A model generated the notes under the pieces. That model ran no database searches and was not told where the DNA came from. It saw only the letters and a program-made list of their open reading frames with translations. The position numbers and the translations under genes are program-made. Source: Paraburkholderia sp. HP33-1 (GTDB lineage: Bacteria > Pseudomonadota > Gammaproteobacteria > Burkholderiales > Burkholderiaceae). Taken from it: DNA of 64,000 nt. The DNA is taken from NCBI RefSeq assembly GCF_021390595.1, contig NZ_JAJEJR010000003.1, positions 186,001 to 250,000 of the forward strand. The letters run 5' to 3'. Positions within the stretch are counted from its first letter, which is position 1. Every line of letters begins with the position of its first letter. Shown piece by piece: positions 55,051 through 63,435 of the stretch.

Positions 55051-55956
55051 ATGAAAGCAACGGACCTCGAACAGCGCATCCTCAAACAATCGCTGCTTTG
55101 CACCGTGATGATTGCCGGACTCGGCATCGCGGTCGGGATTCTGAGCGGCTCGCTGGCGATCATCTTCGACGGCATGTTCTCCGCGCTCGACGCCGCGATG
55201 TGCAGCCTGTCGCTGCTCGTTACCCGCCTGCTTCAGCAGGAGACCAGTCGAAGCTTCCAGCGCGGCTTCTGGCACATCGAGCCGCTCGTGCTCGTGTTCA
55301 ACGGCAGTCTGCTGTCGGTGCTGTGCTTTTACGCGTTCATCAACGCGGTCAAAGGCCTGCTCGAGGGCGGCCACGAACTCGAGTTTGGCTGGGGCGTGTT
55401 CTACGCGGTGGTCGTCGCCACGTTCTGTTTCTTCATGTTCCTACGCGAACGGCGCGTGAATCGCGCGGTCGACTCCGAGCTGATCGCGCTCGACATCAAG
55501 AGCTGGCTGATGTCGGCCTGCATCAGCGCGGCGCTGCTGCTGGCGTTTTCGATTGCGTGGCTGCTCGAACGCATTGGGCACGGCCACCTGACGCCGTACA
55601 TCGACCCCGGCGTGCTCGCGATCCTGACGCTCGTACTGATTCCAATGCCGATCGGTACCGTGATCGGTGCGGTCAAGGAAGTGTTGCTGATCACGCCGCC
55701 GGAACTGGAGCGTGAGCTACGTGCCCTGATGCGGCAACTGACCGCCGATTATGGCTTCGTCAAGCACTCGCACTACGCGACGCGCGTCGGCCGCGGGCTG
55801 TTCGTCGAGGTGCACATCGTGCTACCCGAAACAATGGAGCACGCCGGCGTGCGTCAGCTCGATCAGATCCGCGACAGGATCTCACGCGCGATCGGCGAGG
55901 TTGGCCCGGACCGCTGGCTAACGGTCGAGTTCACGCGCGATCCGCGCTGGTTGTAA
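55051..55956 (+). CDS. cation diffusion facilitator family transporter
   Basis: 301 residues. Transmembrane helices at about 12-32, 38-55, 80-100, 112-132, 148-172 and 180-200, and a C-terminal cytoplasmic ferredoxin-like domain (about 210-301: HSHYATRVGRGLFVEVHIVLPE, LTVEF). The family exports divalent cations such as Zn, Co, Cd or Fe in exchange for protons. The first membrane metal site is FDGMFSALDA with Asp residues in the expected two positions (helix 2), and LDIKSW replaces the usual HxxxD in helix 5, so the metal specificity may differ from zinc. Confidence 0.85.
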   Translation: MKATDLEQRILKQSLLCTVMIAGLGIAVGILSGSLAIIFDGMFSALDAAMCSLSLLVTRLLQQETSRSFQRGFWHIEPLVLVFNGSLLSVLCFYAFINAVKGLLEGGHELEFGWGVFYAVVVATFCFFMFLRERRVNRAVDSELIALDIKSWLMSACISAALLLAFSIAWLLERIGHGHLTPYIDPGVLAILTLVLIPMPIGTVIGAVKEVLLITPPELERELRALMRQLTADYGFVKHSHYATRVGRGLFVEVHIVLPETMEHAGVRQLDQIRDRISRAIGEVGPDRWLTVEFTRDPRWL

Positions 55957-56028
55957 CCCGAGCGCTGCTGCGGCAACGCCAGCCGTCGAAACGGAGTCGG
56001 CAGGGTGATCCGCCGATACTTGCAGCAC

Positions 56029-56262
56029 TCAGTTCGACGACCGGGCGCAATCGGGCGGCGGCCCTTTCGGCGGTTGATTGCCGTCGCCGTCGCGCGGTGG
56101 AGGCGGAGGCGGTGGATGCCCCGAGTCTGACGGAGGCGGTCCAGGTGGATGATCGAAACATGGCGGCGGCGGCCGATTGCTGCCATCCGATTGCGCATGC
56201 GCCGTCACCGATACGCCAAGCGCGCACGCGGCCAGCGTGAGCGCTACGAGCCTGCTTTTCAT
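56029..56262 (-). CDS. small secreted proline-rich protein
   Basis: 77 residues. The signal peptide (MKSRLVALTLAACALGVSVTAHA) is followed by a low-complexity mature part of about 50 residues dominated by Pro, Gly, Asp and His with runs such as PPPPPPP. An AAGGA ribosome site precedes the ATG at 56262. Proline-rich periplasmic peptides of this kind have no defined function. Convergent with the cation transporter gene. Confidence 0.6.
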   Translation of the reverse strand: MKSRLVALTLAACALGVSVTAHAQSDGSNRPPPPCFDHPPGPPPSDSGHPPPPPPPRDGDGNQPPKGPPPDCARSSN

Positions 56263-56606
56263 CGACCAGTCCTTGTTCGAACGTCGCCGCTGCGACAACG
56301 TCAACGACCTTACCGCGTCGAACAGGGCTATTGCGCCGTTGGAAGTTTCCGGAAGCTTACCCGGCCATTCCCGTTTCTAACACGCACGTGCGACGCCGTT
56401 TTTGCGAAACATCACGGATCACTAAGCAATTTCGCGCATTCAGGCATGACGGGTTTCGCAACACACTTAGATATGAATTCCCGCGCCACAGCGCTGCGGC
56501 GCGACGGCCAATCCGCGGCCGGGAAGTCTGCCTTGTCGTAGGGATTGTCCGGCAAAGTTGACCTACACTCTGTGCGTGTCACCGTTGACCCGCAGAGGAG
56601 AAGACC
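56263..56606. other. 344-bp divergent gap
   Basis: Between the proline-rich protein (minus) and the CBS-BON gene (plus). A GAGGAGAAGACC ribosome site lies just before 56607. Upstream, 56380-56480 is AT-richer. No gene or repeat seen. Confidence 0.4.
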
Positions 56607-57299
56607 ATGCGCGCGCTCGACATCATGACTTCTTCGGTCATCACCGCCACACCGGATATGACCATCCACGACGCAGCGAAACTGTTCGTCGATCACCACA
56701 TTAGCGGCATGCCGGTGCTGGACGCGGACGGACGGATGATAGGCATCGTCAGCCAGGGCGATCTGCTGCATCGGGTGGAAAACGGCACCGGCCGCGGCAG
56801 GCGTCGATGGTGGCTCGAACTGCTGTCGTCATCGGCGCGCGAGCAGGCCGCGAGGTATGTGAAGGAGCATGGGCATATCGTCGGCGACGTGATGTGCGAG
56901 AAGGTCATTTCGATTCCCGAGGACATGCCGCTGCACCAGATCGCCGATCTGATGGAGCGCCGCCATCTGAAGCGCGTACCGGTGCTGAAAGATGGACAGC
57001 TCGTCGGCATCGTGAGCCGCTCGAACCTGATTCGTGCGCTCGCGAGCGTCGAGCCGGTGGTCGACTCGGGCTCCCACGACGATGCCAGCCTGCGCGACGC
57101 AATCCTGCGCGAGATGCACGGACAGCCCTGGGGACTTGCGAAACAAGGCGTGTTCGTCAAGGACGGCGTGGCGCATCTGTGGGGCATCGTCGAATTCGAA
57201 GAGGAGAAGCGTGCAATCCGCATCGCCGCGGAAGGCGTGCCCGGCATCAAGCGCGTGGAGAGCCACCTCGAATCGCCGACTGTGATTCCATCGATGTAG
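56607..57299 (+). CDS. CBS domain pair with C-terminal BON domain
   Basis: 230 residues. The two CBS domains are at about 7-60 (MTSSVITATPDMTIHDAAKLFVDHHISGMPVLDADGRMIGIVSQGDLL) and 93-148 (EKVISIPEDMPLHQIADLMERRHLKRVPVLKDGQLVGIVSRSNLI). The BON domain follows at about 160-225 (VFVKDGVAHLWGIVEFEEEKRAIRIAAEGVPGIKRVESHL). CBS pairs bind adenosine nucleotides; BON binds membranes or partners. Such proteins are thought to sense energy state. Single gene. Confidence 0.88.
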   Translation: MRALDIMTSSVITATPDMTIHDAAKLFVDHHISGMPVLDADGRMIGIVSQGDLLHRVENGTGRGRRRWWLELLSSSAREQAARYVKEHGHIVGDVMCEKVISIPEDMPLHQIADLMERRHLKRVPVLKDGQLVGIVSRSNLIRALASVEPVVDSGSHDDASLRDAILREMHGQPWGLAKQGVFVKDGVAHLWGIVEFEEEKRAIRIAAEGVPGIKRVESHLESPTVIPSM

Positions 57300-57348
57300 C
57301 CGGGACGTCGTCTATGTGCCGAACGTTTCGTTCACCCGTCCCGCTGTG

Positions 57349-57795
57349 TCAGTCCGGAATTTCCGGCTCGACCAGCTTCGCCAGTTGCGCAAGCGACTCC
57401 TGCCAGCCGAGATAGCACATCTCGACCGGAATCATCTCGGGGATGCCTTCCTGCACGATGTTCAGCTCGGTTCCGCACGAGACCTGCCGCAATGAAACAG
57501 TCGTGTGCATCTGACCGGGCAGGTTCGGATCATCAAAATGGTCCGAGTAGCGAATCTTTTCGAACGGCACCAGTTCGAGGTACTCGCCGCCGAACGAGTG
57601 ACCCTTGCCAGAGCCGAAGTTACGAAACGACATGCTGTAGGTGCCGCCGACGCGCGCATCCATCTGATGCACTTCGCAGGTGAAGCCATACGGCGGCAGC
57701 CATTTCGCCATCGCAGCGGGTTCGAGGAACGCGCGATAGATGCGCTCGGGTGTCGTGCGTAGAACGCGGTGGAATTTGACGGTTCCTGTAGCCAT
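57349..57795 (-). CDS. AHSA1/SRPBCC family protein
   Basis: 148 residues of the Aha1-type hydrophobic-cavity fold: TVKFHRVLRTTPERIYRAFLEPAAMAKWLPPYGFTCEVHQMDARVGGTYSMSFRNFGSGKGHSFGGEYLELVPFEKIRYS and the C-terminal GWQESLAQLAKLVE. Proteins of this group are often stress or detoxification-linked with no known ligand. It ends the segment just after the sigma-54 regulator, 30 bp away, same strand, so it may share the regulator's transcript. Confidence 0.85.
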   Translation of the reverse strand: MATGTVKFHRVLRTTPERIYRAFLEPAAMAKWLPPYGFTCEVHQMDARVGGTYSMSFRNFGSGKGHSFGGEYLELVPFEKIRYSDHFDDPNLPGQMHTTVSLRQVSCGTELNIVQEGIPEMIPVEMCYLGWQESLAQLAKLVEPEIPD

Positions 57796-57825
57796 GATGA
57801 GTGTGCCTTTCGCTGGAGGGGTTTG

Positions 57826-59625
57826 TCACTGCACAACAGACCCGAGAAGATCGCCGCGAACGGATTCGTCGGTCGTCGTGTTGTCGTCCGCCGTGCGCTT
57901 GCGCCTGTAAAGCAACTGGCCCCGTGAGATACCAAGCAACGCTGCCGCGCGCGTCATGTTGCCGTCCGAGCGCTGGATGGCGGCATCGACCATCGTGTTC
58001 TCCATGTCTTCCAGCGTCAGTCCACGATCCTTCATCAAGCCGCCGACGATCTCCAGCAGCGAACGCGACGGCTGCTCCGGCGCAACTGTCGCAGCCAGTG
58101 CCGCGAGCGGCTCGGGTGCTGCCCGCTCCGCACTCACCGCCGCACCGCGCCTCAGGTCCTTCATGAGCACCACGTGAACTGCGTCGATGGCACGACCATC
58201 CTCGCAGAGTATGACCGCGCGCTCGACCACATTCGAGAGCTCACGGATGTTGCCCGGCCACGAATAGCCAAGCAGCATCGACATCGCTTCAGGTGTGAGG
58301 CCGTAAGCGTTTCGACCATAGGCATGGGTAAAGCGCTGCATGAAATGCTCGATCAGAACCGGCAGATCCTCCTTGCGCTGGCGTAATGGGGGAATCTCGA
58401 TCGGAAATACGTGCAGCCGGAAGAAGAGATCCTCGCGGAAGCGCCCCGCGCGAACCGCCTGCCAGAGGTCTTCGTTCGTCGCGGCGACGATGCGAACGTC
58501 AGCTTGCCGCGCAGTGCCGCTGCCGAGGCGTTCGAACTGCCCGGTCTCGAGCACGCGCAGCAGCTTGCCTTGTGCGACGAGCGGCAGCGTGGCCACCTCG
58601 TCGAGAAATAGCGTCCCGCCTTCGGCCAGCTCAAAGCGCCCTGCGCGCGCCGCATCCGCACCGGTAAAAGCCCCGCGTTCGACCCCGAACAGTTCCGACT
58701 CCATCAGCGTTTCCGGTATCGTCGCGCAATTGATGGCGACGAACGGACCGTCCGCGCGCCGGCTCTGTTCGTGCAGCAGTCGCGCAAACGTGCTCTTGCC
58801 AACTCCGCTCTCGCCGAGCAGCAGCACCGTCGCTCCGGTCGCGGCAACACGATTGATCTTGCCGATGGCGGCCTGATACGCGGGTGAAAGGCCCACGATG
58901 TCTGAGCGGCTCTTCGACCGTTCGAGGGCAGCGAGTGCGCTGCGGTGCTTGCCAGCCTGCCCGCGCCCCTTCGGCGCGAGCGCTTCGGGAAATACCGGCG
59001 CCTCGAGAAATTGCAGATCAGCTTCTGCGTCATCCCACTCGCTCGCCGGCCGCGCGATCACCCGGCACGCATCGAAGCCCATCGCACGGCATTCCACCTC
59101 GCGAACGAGGATCAGTTTGCCCACGCACGCGCTCAGGTAGCCGCTCGCATAGCCGGTTTCGAGCCAGCACACTGGCGTGGCCTGCGTGTCGTGCTCCAAC
59201 GCCTGACGCTCGTCCTCGAACGAGTGCTTCCAGAAGAACTCCAGTGAACAACGGCCGTTCTCGATGTCGAGGTCCGCACTGATTGGCTCCACCAGCGCGA
59301 CACCCTGCAGGGCATGCAATTGCCCGCCGCGCACAAGCAGTTCGAAGATGCCTTCCTCGGGCGAATGGAGTTGCAACGCGAGTTGCGCATCGCGCGTGCC
59401 CATGGAAAAGCCGATGCGAGTCAGCAGCGTCCGTGCGGTCTGACTGCCGAGCGACGCAATCAACTCGGTGCGCAGGTCGTTGATCGCGGCAGTGTGCATC
59501 AGGATCATGCGCTGGTCGCCCAGCGCAATTTCGGCACGCTCGGTCCTGAAGTGCAGCCGCTCCCGCATCGGTGCCATGTCCGGGAAAGCTTGATTTGCGT
59601 TCGCGCTTTGCACGCTCGTCTCCAT
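57826..59625 (-). CDS. sigma-54 dependent activator of the DmpR/XylR type
   Basis: 599 residues. The N-terminal effector domain (XylR_N, about 25-130) and V4R segment (about 155-190, GYLSACVGKLILVREVECRAMGFDACRVI) are typical of phenol/aromatic-sensing regulators. AAA+ domain: Walker A GESGVGKS at 271-278, GAFTGA at 318-323 for sigma-54 contact, Walker B GGTLFLDEV. The C-terminal Fis-type HTH (MTRAAALLGISRGQLLYRR) follows. It is divergent from the meta-cleavage cluster, whose promoter is a consensus -24/-12 element, so it almost certainly activates it on binding an aromatic inducer. Confidence 0.92.
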   Translation of the reverse strand: METSVQSANANQAFPDMAPMRERLHFRTERAEIALGDQRMILMHTAAINDLRTELIASLGSQTARTLLTRIGFSMGTRDAQLALQLHSPEEGIFELLVRGGQLHALQGVALVEPISADLDIENGRCSLEFFWKHSFEDERQALEHDTQATPVCWLETGYASGYLSACVGKLILVREVECRAMGFDACRVIARPASEWDDAEADLQFLEAPVFPEALAPKGRGQAGKHRSALAALERSKSRSDIVGLSPAYQAAIGKINRVAATGATVLLLGESGVGKSTFARLLHEQSRRADGPFVAINCATIPETLMESELFGVERGAFTGADAARAGRFELAEGGTLFLDEVATLPLVAQGKLLRVLETGQFERLGSGTARQADVRIVAATNEDLWQAVRAGRFREDLFFRLHVFPIEIPPLRQRKEDLPVLIEHFMQRFTHAYGRNAYGLTPEAMSMLLGYSWPGNIRELSNVVERAVILCEDGRAIDAVHVVLMKDLRRGAAVSAERAAPEPLAALAATVAPEQPSRSLLEIVGGLMKDRGLTLEDMENTMVDAAIQRSDGNMTRAAALLGISRGQLLYRRKRTADDNTTTDESVRGDLLGSVVQ

Positions 59626-59870
59626 GTTCGTTCTCGTGGCTTGCGGCGCGTTTGATTGCGTCGATTGCGCTCGGTGCCTGGTGGCGCACCCACAAAATTT
59701 TTCAGTCGGCGTCTATTTTTTGACATCGCCCGCAAAATCTCAAGCGGTGAATCCCCCAGTGGCGTTTTGCTGCATTGCGGTCATTTTATGCGTGCCGGAT
59801 TTCGCCACTCCCATGATTCCATTGGGATCTTCGCGGCAAATTGGCCCTATGCGACGCAACATCCTTCGAT

Positions 59871-59886
59871 TGGCACGACCGTTGCT
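59871..59886 (+). promoter_or_regulatory. sigma-54 (-24/-12) promoter
   Basis: TGGCACG-ACCG-TTGCT: the invariant GG (59872-59873) and GC (59884-59885) are separated by ten bases as required, and nearly all flanking bases match consensus. Transcription should start near 59897 toward the extradiol dioxygenase gene. It pairs with the divergent sigma-54 activator gene. Confidence 0.85.
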
Positions 59887-59953
59887 CTGAGAGGTCCGCG
59901 CCGCGATCCTCAAGCGCGGGTGCCAAAAATTCGATCTACAGGAGACAGACATC

Positions 59954-60043
59954 ATGTCGGAGCTTTCAAGCCTCGGACACATCGTTTTCAAAAGCCAGCT
60001 TCGACGGTCGAGTTCCTGGCGCGTCTCACACATTCCGCAATGA
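59954..60043 (+). pseudogene. short relic frame resembling the start of a VOC protein
   Basis: AGGAG at 59940-59944 and an ATG at 59954 open 29 codons (start MSELSSLGHIVFK) then TGA. The first 13 residues resemble the start of the next gene (MTISALGYVVVE), as if a second VOC/extradiol or related gene once began here and was lost by deletion or frameshift. A functioning leader peptide is the other possibility. Confidence 0.4.
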
Positions 60044-60104
60044 CACCTCTAGCCGCGCTTTGCCTGGCAGCGCGGCATTTCTGAAACATAACGAGGAAAC
60101 ACGC

Positions 60105-61001
60105 ATGACAATTTCCGCATTGGGTTACGTGGTCGTCGAAGCGAGCGACCTGAAAGCGTGGTCCGACTACGCGCGAAACATTTTGGGTGTCGAGTGCAAC
60201 GAAGTTGACGGCGCGCTCGAGTTGCGCATCGACGACCGCGCCTGGCGCCTTCGCGTCGAACAAGGTCCTTCGGACGACCTGAAGGCCGTCGGCTTCGAGA
60301 CGTCCACGCCTGTGGAGTTCGCCAACGTTCTGGCCACGCTGGAAGCACAAGGCGTGAAGTGCACGTTGGACACTGCGCTCGCGAAGCAGCGCGGCGTAGT
60401 CGAATTGGCGAGCTTCCTTGACCCGGCCGGCGTCAAAGTCGAAGTCTTCTACGGAGCCACGCGAACGTTCCAGAAACCGTTCGTGTCGCCCGTCGGCGTG
60501 AAGGGTTTCCTGACCGGCGAACAGGGCATGGGTCATATCGTGATCGCCGTGCCCGATGCGGACGCTTATCAAGCATTCTGGACCAGGCTCGGTTTCCGTT
60601 TGAGCGACTACATCGAGTTCCAGCCTGCGCCGGGCATGGATGTCAAGGTGACGTTCATGCATTGCAACCCGCGCCACCACACCCTCGCCTTTGCCGCTGT
60701 TCCGGGCGGCAAGAAAATCGTCCACCTGATGCTGCAGACCAATCATCTGGACGATGTCGGTCTGGCACGCGATCGCGCCAAAAAAGCCGGCGTGCCGATC
60801 GCCTGGGACATTGGCCGTCACGTCAATGACCATATGACTTCGTTTTACATGCTGTCACCGTCGAAATGGGAATTGGAGTACGGCTGGGGTGCGCGCGAGA
60901 TCGACGACGCGACCTGGACGGTGGAACGTCACGATTCCATCAGCATCTGGGGCCACGACCTGACCATCAAGCCCGAGGAGCGCGCGCATGCAAATGGCTG
61001 A
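60105..61001 (+). CDS. type I extradiol ring-cleavage dioxygenase (BphC/HppB-like)
   Basis: 298 residues, two VOC modules. Fe(II) ligands by alignment with BphC: His144 (GMGHIVIAV), His207 (KIVHLML) and Glu258 (WELEYGWG); the active-site NPRHHTLAF motif is at 188-196. It cleaves a catechol next to a substituent (meta-cleavage). This differs from E. coli mhpB, which is a LigB-type enzyme, and is more like the Rhodococcus hpp arrangement. Ribosome site GAGGAAAC before the ATG at 60105; 14 bases overlap with the next gene. Confidence 0.88.
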   Translation: MTISALGYVVVEASDLKAWSDYARNILGVECNEVDGALELRIDDRAWRLRVEQGPSDDLKAVGFETSTPVEFANVLATLEAQGVKCTLDTALAKQRGVVELASFLDPAGVKVEVFYGATRTFQKPFVSPVGVKGFLTGEQGMGHIVIAVPDADAYQAFWTRLGFRLSDYIEFQPAPGMDVKVTFMHCNPRHHTLAFAAVPGGKKIVHLMLQTNHLDDVGLARDRAKKAGVPIAWDIGRHVNDHMTSFYMLSPSKWELEYGWGAREIDDATWTVERHDSISIWGHDLTIKPEERAHANG

Positions 61002-61818
61002 AATGAAAATCGCCGATCTCGGCGGCATCAAACTGCATTACGACGACGTGGGCGAAGGGCCGGCACTGATCCTGATCCACGGCTCGGGCCCCGGCGCCAG
61101 CGGTCGCGCGAACTTCATCCGAAACATCGAAGCCTTGTCGAAGGACTTCCGTGTGATCGTTCCGGATCTGCCGGGATTCGGCCAATCCGACATGAAGCCG
61201 GCGGGCACGCCGATTCCGGGCTGGTGGGCCGACAAGATCGTCGAACTGCTCGACCACCTCGACATAGGGAAGGCTCACTTTGTCGGCAATTCGCTGGGCG
61301 GCGCAATCACCCTCAAGATCGCCATGGAAAGCCCGGCGCGCGTGGATCGCATGATCCTGATGGGGCCTGGCGGCGGTACACCCGTCACGTCGGTGTTCCC
61401 GACCGAAGGCATCAAGACGCTCGTGAGCTTTTACGATGGCCCCGGCCCCTCACTGGAGCGGTTGAAGGCATTCATCAACCAGTTCGTCTATGACCCGTCG
61501 CAGATCACGGAAGAGCTGCTCGCCGAACGTCTCAAGGCGGCAATGGACCCGCGCGTCATCGCGCAACCGCCGATGCGCCCTGGTCCCGGCGTCGCCTTCG
61601 AAGAACTATGGCGCGATCCGCGCATGGCCAGGCTGCCGCATGAAACCTTGATCATCTGGGGCCGCGAAGACCGCGTCATGCCGCTGGATACCGGCTTCGT
61701 GCTGATGAAGCAGATTCCGCGTGCACGCTTGCTCGTGATGCCGCAGTGCGGTCACTGGGCGCAGTGGGAGCACGCAGAAGAGTTCAACAAGACCGTGTTG
61801 GGGTTCCTTAAGAAATGA
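60988..61818 (+). CDS. meta-cleavage product hydrolase (MhpC/BphD type alpha/beta hydrolase)
   Basis: 276 residues. Oxyanion region IHGSGPGASGRANF (about 31-44), nucleophile Ser in GNSLGG (about 107), Asp in GREDRVMP (about 226) and His in CGHWAQWEH (about 255). It splits the carbon-carbon bond of the ring-opened 2-hydroxy-6-oxo-dienoate to 2-hydroxypentadienoate and an acid. Start 60988 or 60997; it overlaps the dioxygenase end by 14 bases and its stop overlaps the hydroxylase start by four, so the three genes are tightly coupled. Confidence 0.9.
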   Translation: MQMAEMKIADLGGIKLHYDDVGEGPALILIHGSGPGASGRANFIRNIEALSKDFRVIVPDLPGFGQSDMKPAGTPIPGWWADKIVELLDHLDIGKAHFVGNSLGGAITLKIAMESPARVDRMILMGPGGGTPVTSVFPTEGIKTLVSFYDGPGPSLERLKAFINQFVYDPSQITEELLAERLKAAMDPRVIAQPPMRPGPGVAFEELWRDPRMARLPHETLIIWGREDRVMPLDTGFVLMKQIPRARLLVMPQCGHWAQWEHAEEFNKTVLGFLKK

Positions 61819-63356
61819 CTGAGACGAATCAGAAATACGACGCCGACGTCGCCATCATCGGCTACGGCCCGAGCGGCGTGGTCGCCGCCAATGTGCTGGG
61901 CAAGCGCGGCATCAAGACCATTGCGATCGAGCGGTTCAAGGACATCTATGCCCGCGCCCGCGCGGTGACGGTGAATGACTGGACGATGCGCATCGTCCAG
62001 GATATGGGCCTCGCGCAGCAGCAATTGGCCGTGATGGACGACGTGCACTCGATGCGCTGGGTCGACTACGAAGGACGTCAGCTCACATGGATGCCGTTTC
62101 CGACCAGCACCTTCGGCTTTGCCACGTCCTATTGCCTGTACCAGCCGGCCATGGAGCGTGTGCTGCGTGAAGGCACGGAGCGCTACAAGAATGTGGAGGT
62201 GCGCTACGAGCGCGACATGTCCTCGATCAGGCAGGACGAGGATGGCGTCACCATCGAGACGAAGAATCTTGTCACCGGTGAGACCGAAACCATTCGCGCG
62301 AAGTACGTACTAGCCTGCGATGGCGGTTCCAGCAGCACGCGCGAACAACTTGGCGTCAAGCTCATCGGCGATACCTTGTCGGTGCGCTGGGTGGTGATCG
62401 ACTGCCGGGTCAAGCGTTGGTGGCCGAATCGCCATATGCACACGTTCTGGTCGGATGCGCGCCGTCCGGTGGTGGACATTCCGCTCGGCCTCGGCAACCA
62501 CCGCTGGGAGTTCCCGCTCAACCAGGATGAAAGCGATGAGGATTTCCAAAGCCATGAGCAGTTGTGGAAGCTGCTCAATTCGCTGGGCGTGACAGAGAAC
62601 GAAGTCGAGATTCACCAGCATGCTTTCTACAACCATCACGTGCGCTATGCCGATCGTTGGCGCGTCGGCCGCGTACTGCTGTGCGGGGATGCCGCGCACC
62701 TGATGCCGCCGTGGGCCGGCAACGGCATGCAGTCCGGCATACGCGATGCACAGAACGCCAGCTTGAAGCTGGTCGAAGTGCTGGAAGGCCGCTTACCGGA
62801 AAAACTGCTCGACACCTACGAGCAGGAACGCGCGCCGGACGTTGAACGCTACACGCAGATCTCGGTCGGCCTCGGCATGATCATCAAGCGCGAATTGAGC
62901 GACGAACAAGTCGCCGCGATGATGGAAGAAGAACGCGCCTCAGGCGACCTGCCGATGGTGTTGCGCCCGCCCCACTACCAGCAAGGCTGGCTGCAAAAAG
63001 GCAAAGGCAGCAAGAACGTGGTCGGCAAGTTTCTGCCGCAGCCGCTCGCGGCCAACTGCAAAGGACAGGTCGACCGGCTCGACGATCTCACCGGCAATGG
63101 CCTCATCGTGCTCGGTGCGAACACGGACCCGGCGAGCAAGCTCGATGCCGAACAGAAAGCCGGCTGGGAAAAACTGGGCGCGACGTTCATCGCGGTCCGT
63201 TCGGCCGACCAGCCCGCACAAGCCGACAACGACGTGGTGGACATCAACGGCGAACTCATCGCCTGGATGCAAAAGGAAGACGTCGATGTCGTCGTAGTGC
63301 GCCAGGACAAGATCATCGCCGCGGCCAGCGGCAATCTCGGCGTACCCGCGTTGTGA
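61815..63356 (+). CDS. FAD-dependent aromatic hydroxylase, MhpA type
   Basis: 513 residues, class A flavoprotein monooxygenase. GxGxxG in IIGYGPSGVVAAN (about 15), the DG motif YVLACDGGSSSTREQLG (about 165) and the GD motif LLCGDAAHLMPPWAGNGMQSGIRDAQN (about 292-318), where PPWAGNGM is characteristic of the 3-(3-hydroxyphenyl)propionate hydroxylase (MhpA) branch. A thioredoxin-like C-terminal domain (about 410-513) completes it. It would make a catechol for the extradiol enzyme upstream. The natural substrate is inferred only. Confidence 0.88.
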   Translation: MTETNQKYDADVAIIGYGPSGVVAANVLGKRGIKTIAIERFKDIYARARAVTVNDWTMRIVQDMGLAQQQLAVMDDVHSMRWVDYEGRQLTWMPFPTSTFGFATSYCLYQPAMERVLREGTERYKNVEVRYERDMSSIRQDEDGVTIETKNLVTGETETIRAKYVLACDGGSSSTREQLGVKLIGDTLSVRWVVIDCRVKRWWPNRHMHTFWSDARRPVVDIPLGLGNHRWEFPLNQDESDEDFQSHEQLWKLLNSLGVTENEVEIHQHAFYNHHVRYADRWRVGRVLLCGDAAHLMPPWAGNGMQSGIRDAQNASLKLVEVLEGRLPEKLLDTYEQERAPDVERYTQISVGLGMIIKRELSDEQVAAMMEEERASGDLPMVLRPPHYQQGWLQKGKGSKNVVGKFLPQPLAANCKGQVDRLDDLTGNGLIVLGANTDPASKLDAEQKAGWEKLGATFIAVRSADQPAQADNDVVDINGELIAWMQKEDVDVVVVRQDKIIAAASGNLGVPAL

Positions 63357-63435
63357 CTTGATAGCTGAAGACGGCGAACCGCTCGAATATTTCAGCGGTT
63401 TCGCCGATGTACCCTGGCCCACCAGTAAAGTCTTT

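Larger units (their letters stand above)
59626..60104. other. 479-bp divergent control region of the meta-cleavage cluster
   Basis: Holds the sigma-54 promoter at 59871-59886 and a short relic frame at 59954-60043. The AT-rich stretch 59690-59760 (with AAAATTTTTCAG and ATTTTTTGACATC) is where enhancer sites for a DmpR-type activator would be expected, 110-180 bp before the promoter. No exact consensus enhancer was recognised there. Confidence 0.5.

Noticed and set aside
59841-60104. N-terminal extension of the extradiol dioxygenase by 88 codons
   Set aside because: It would begin upstream of the predicted transcription start of the sigma-54 promoter; VOC homology starts at 60105 with its own ribosome site.
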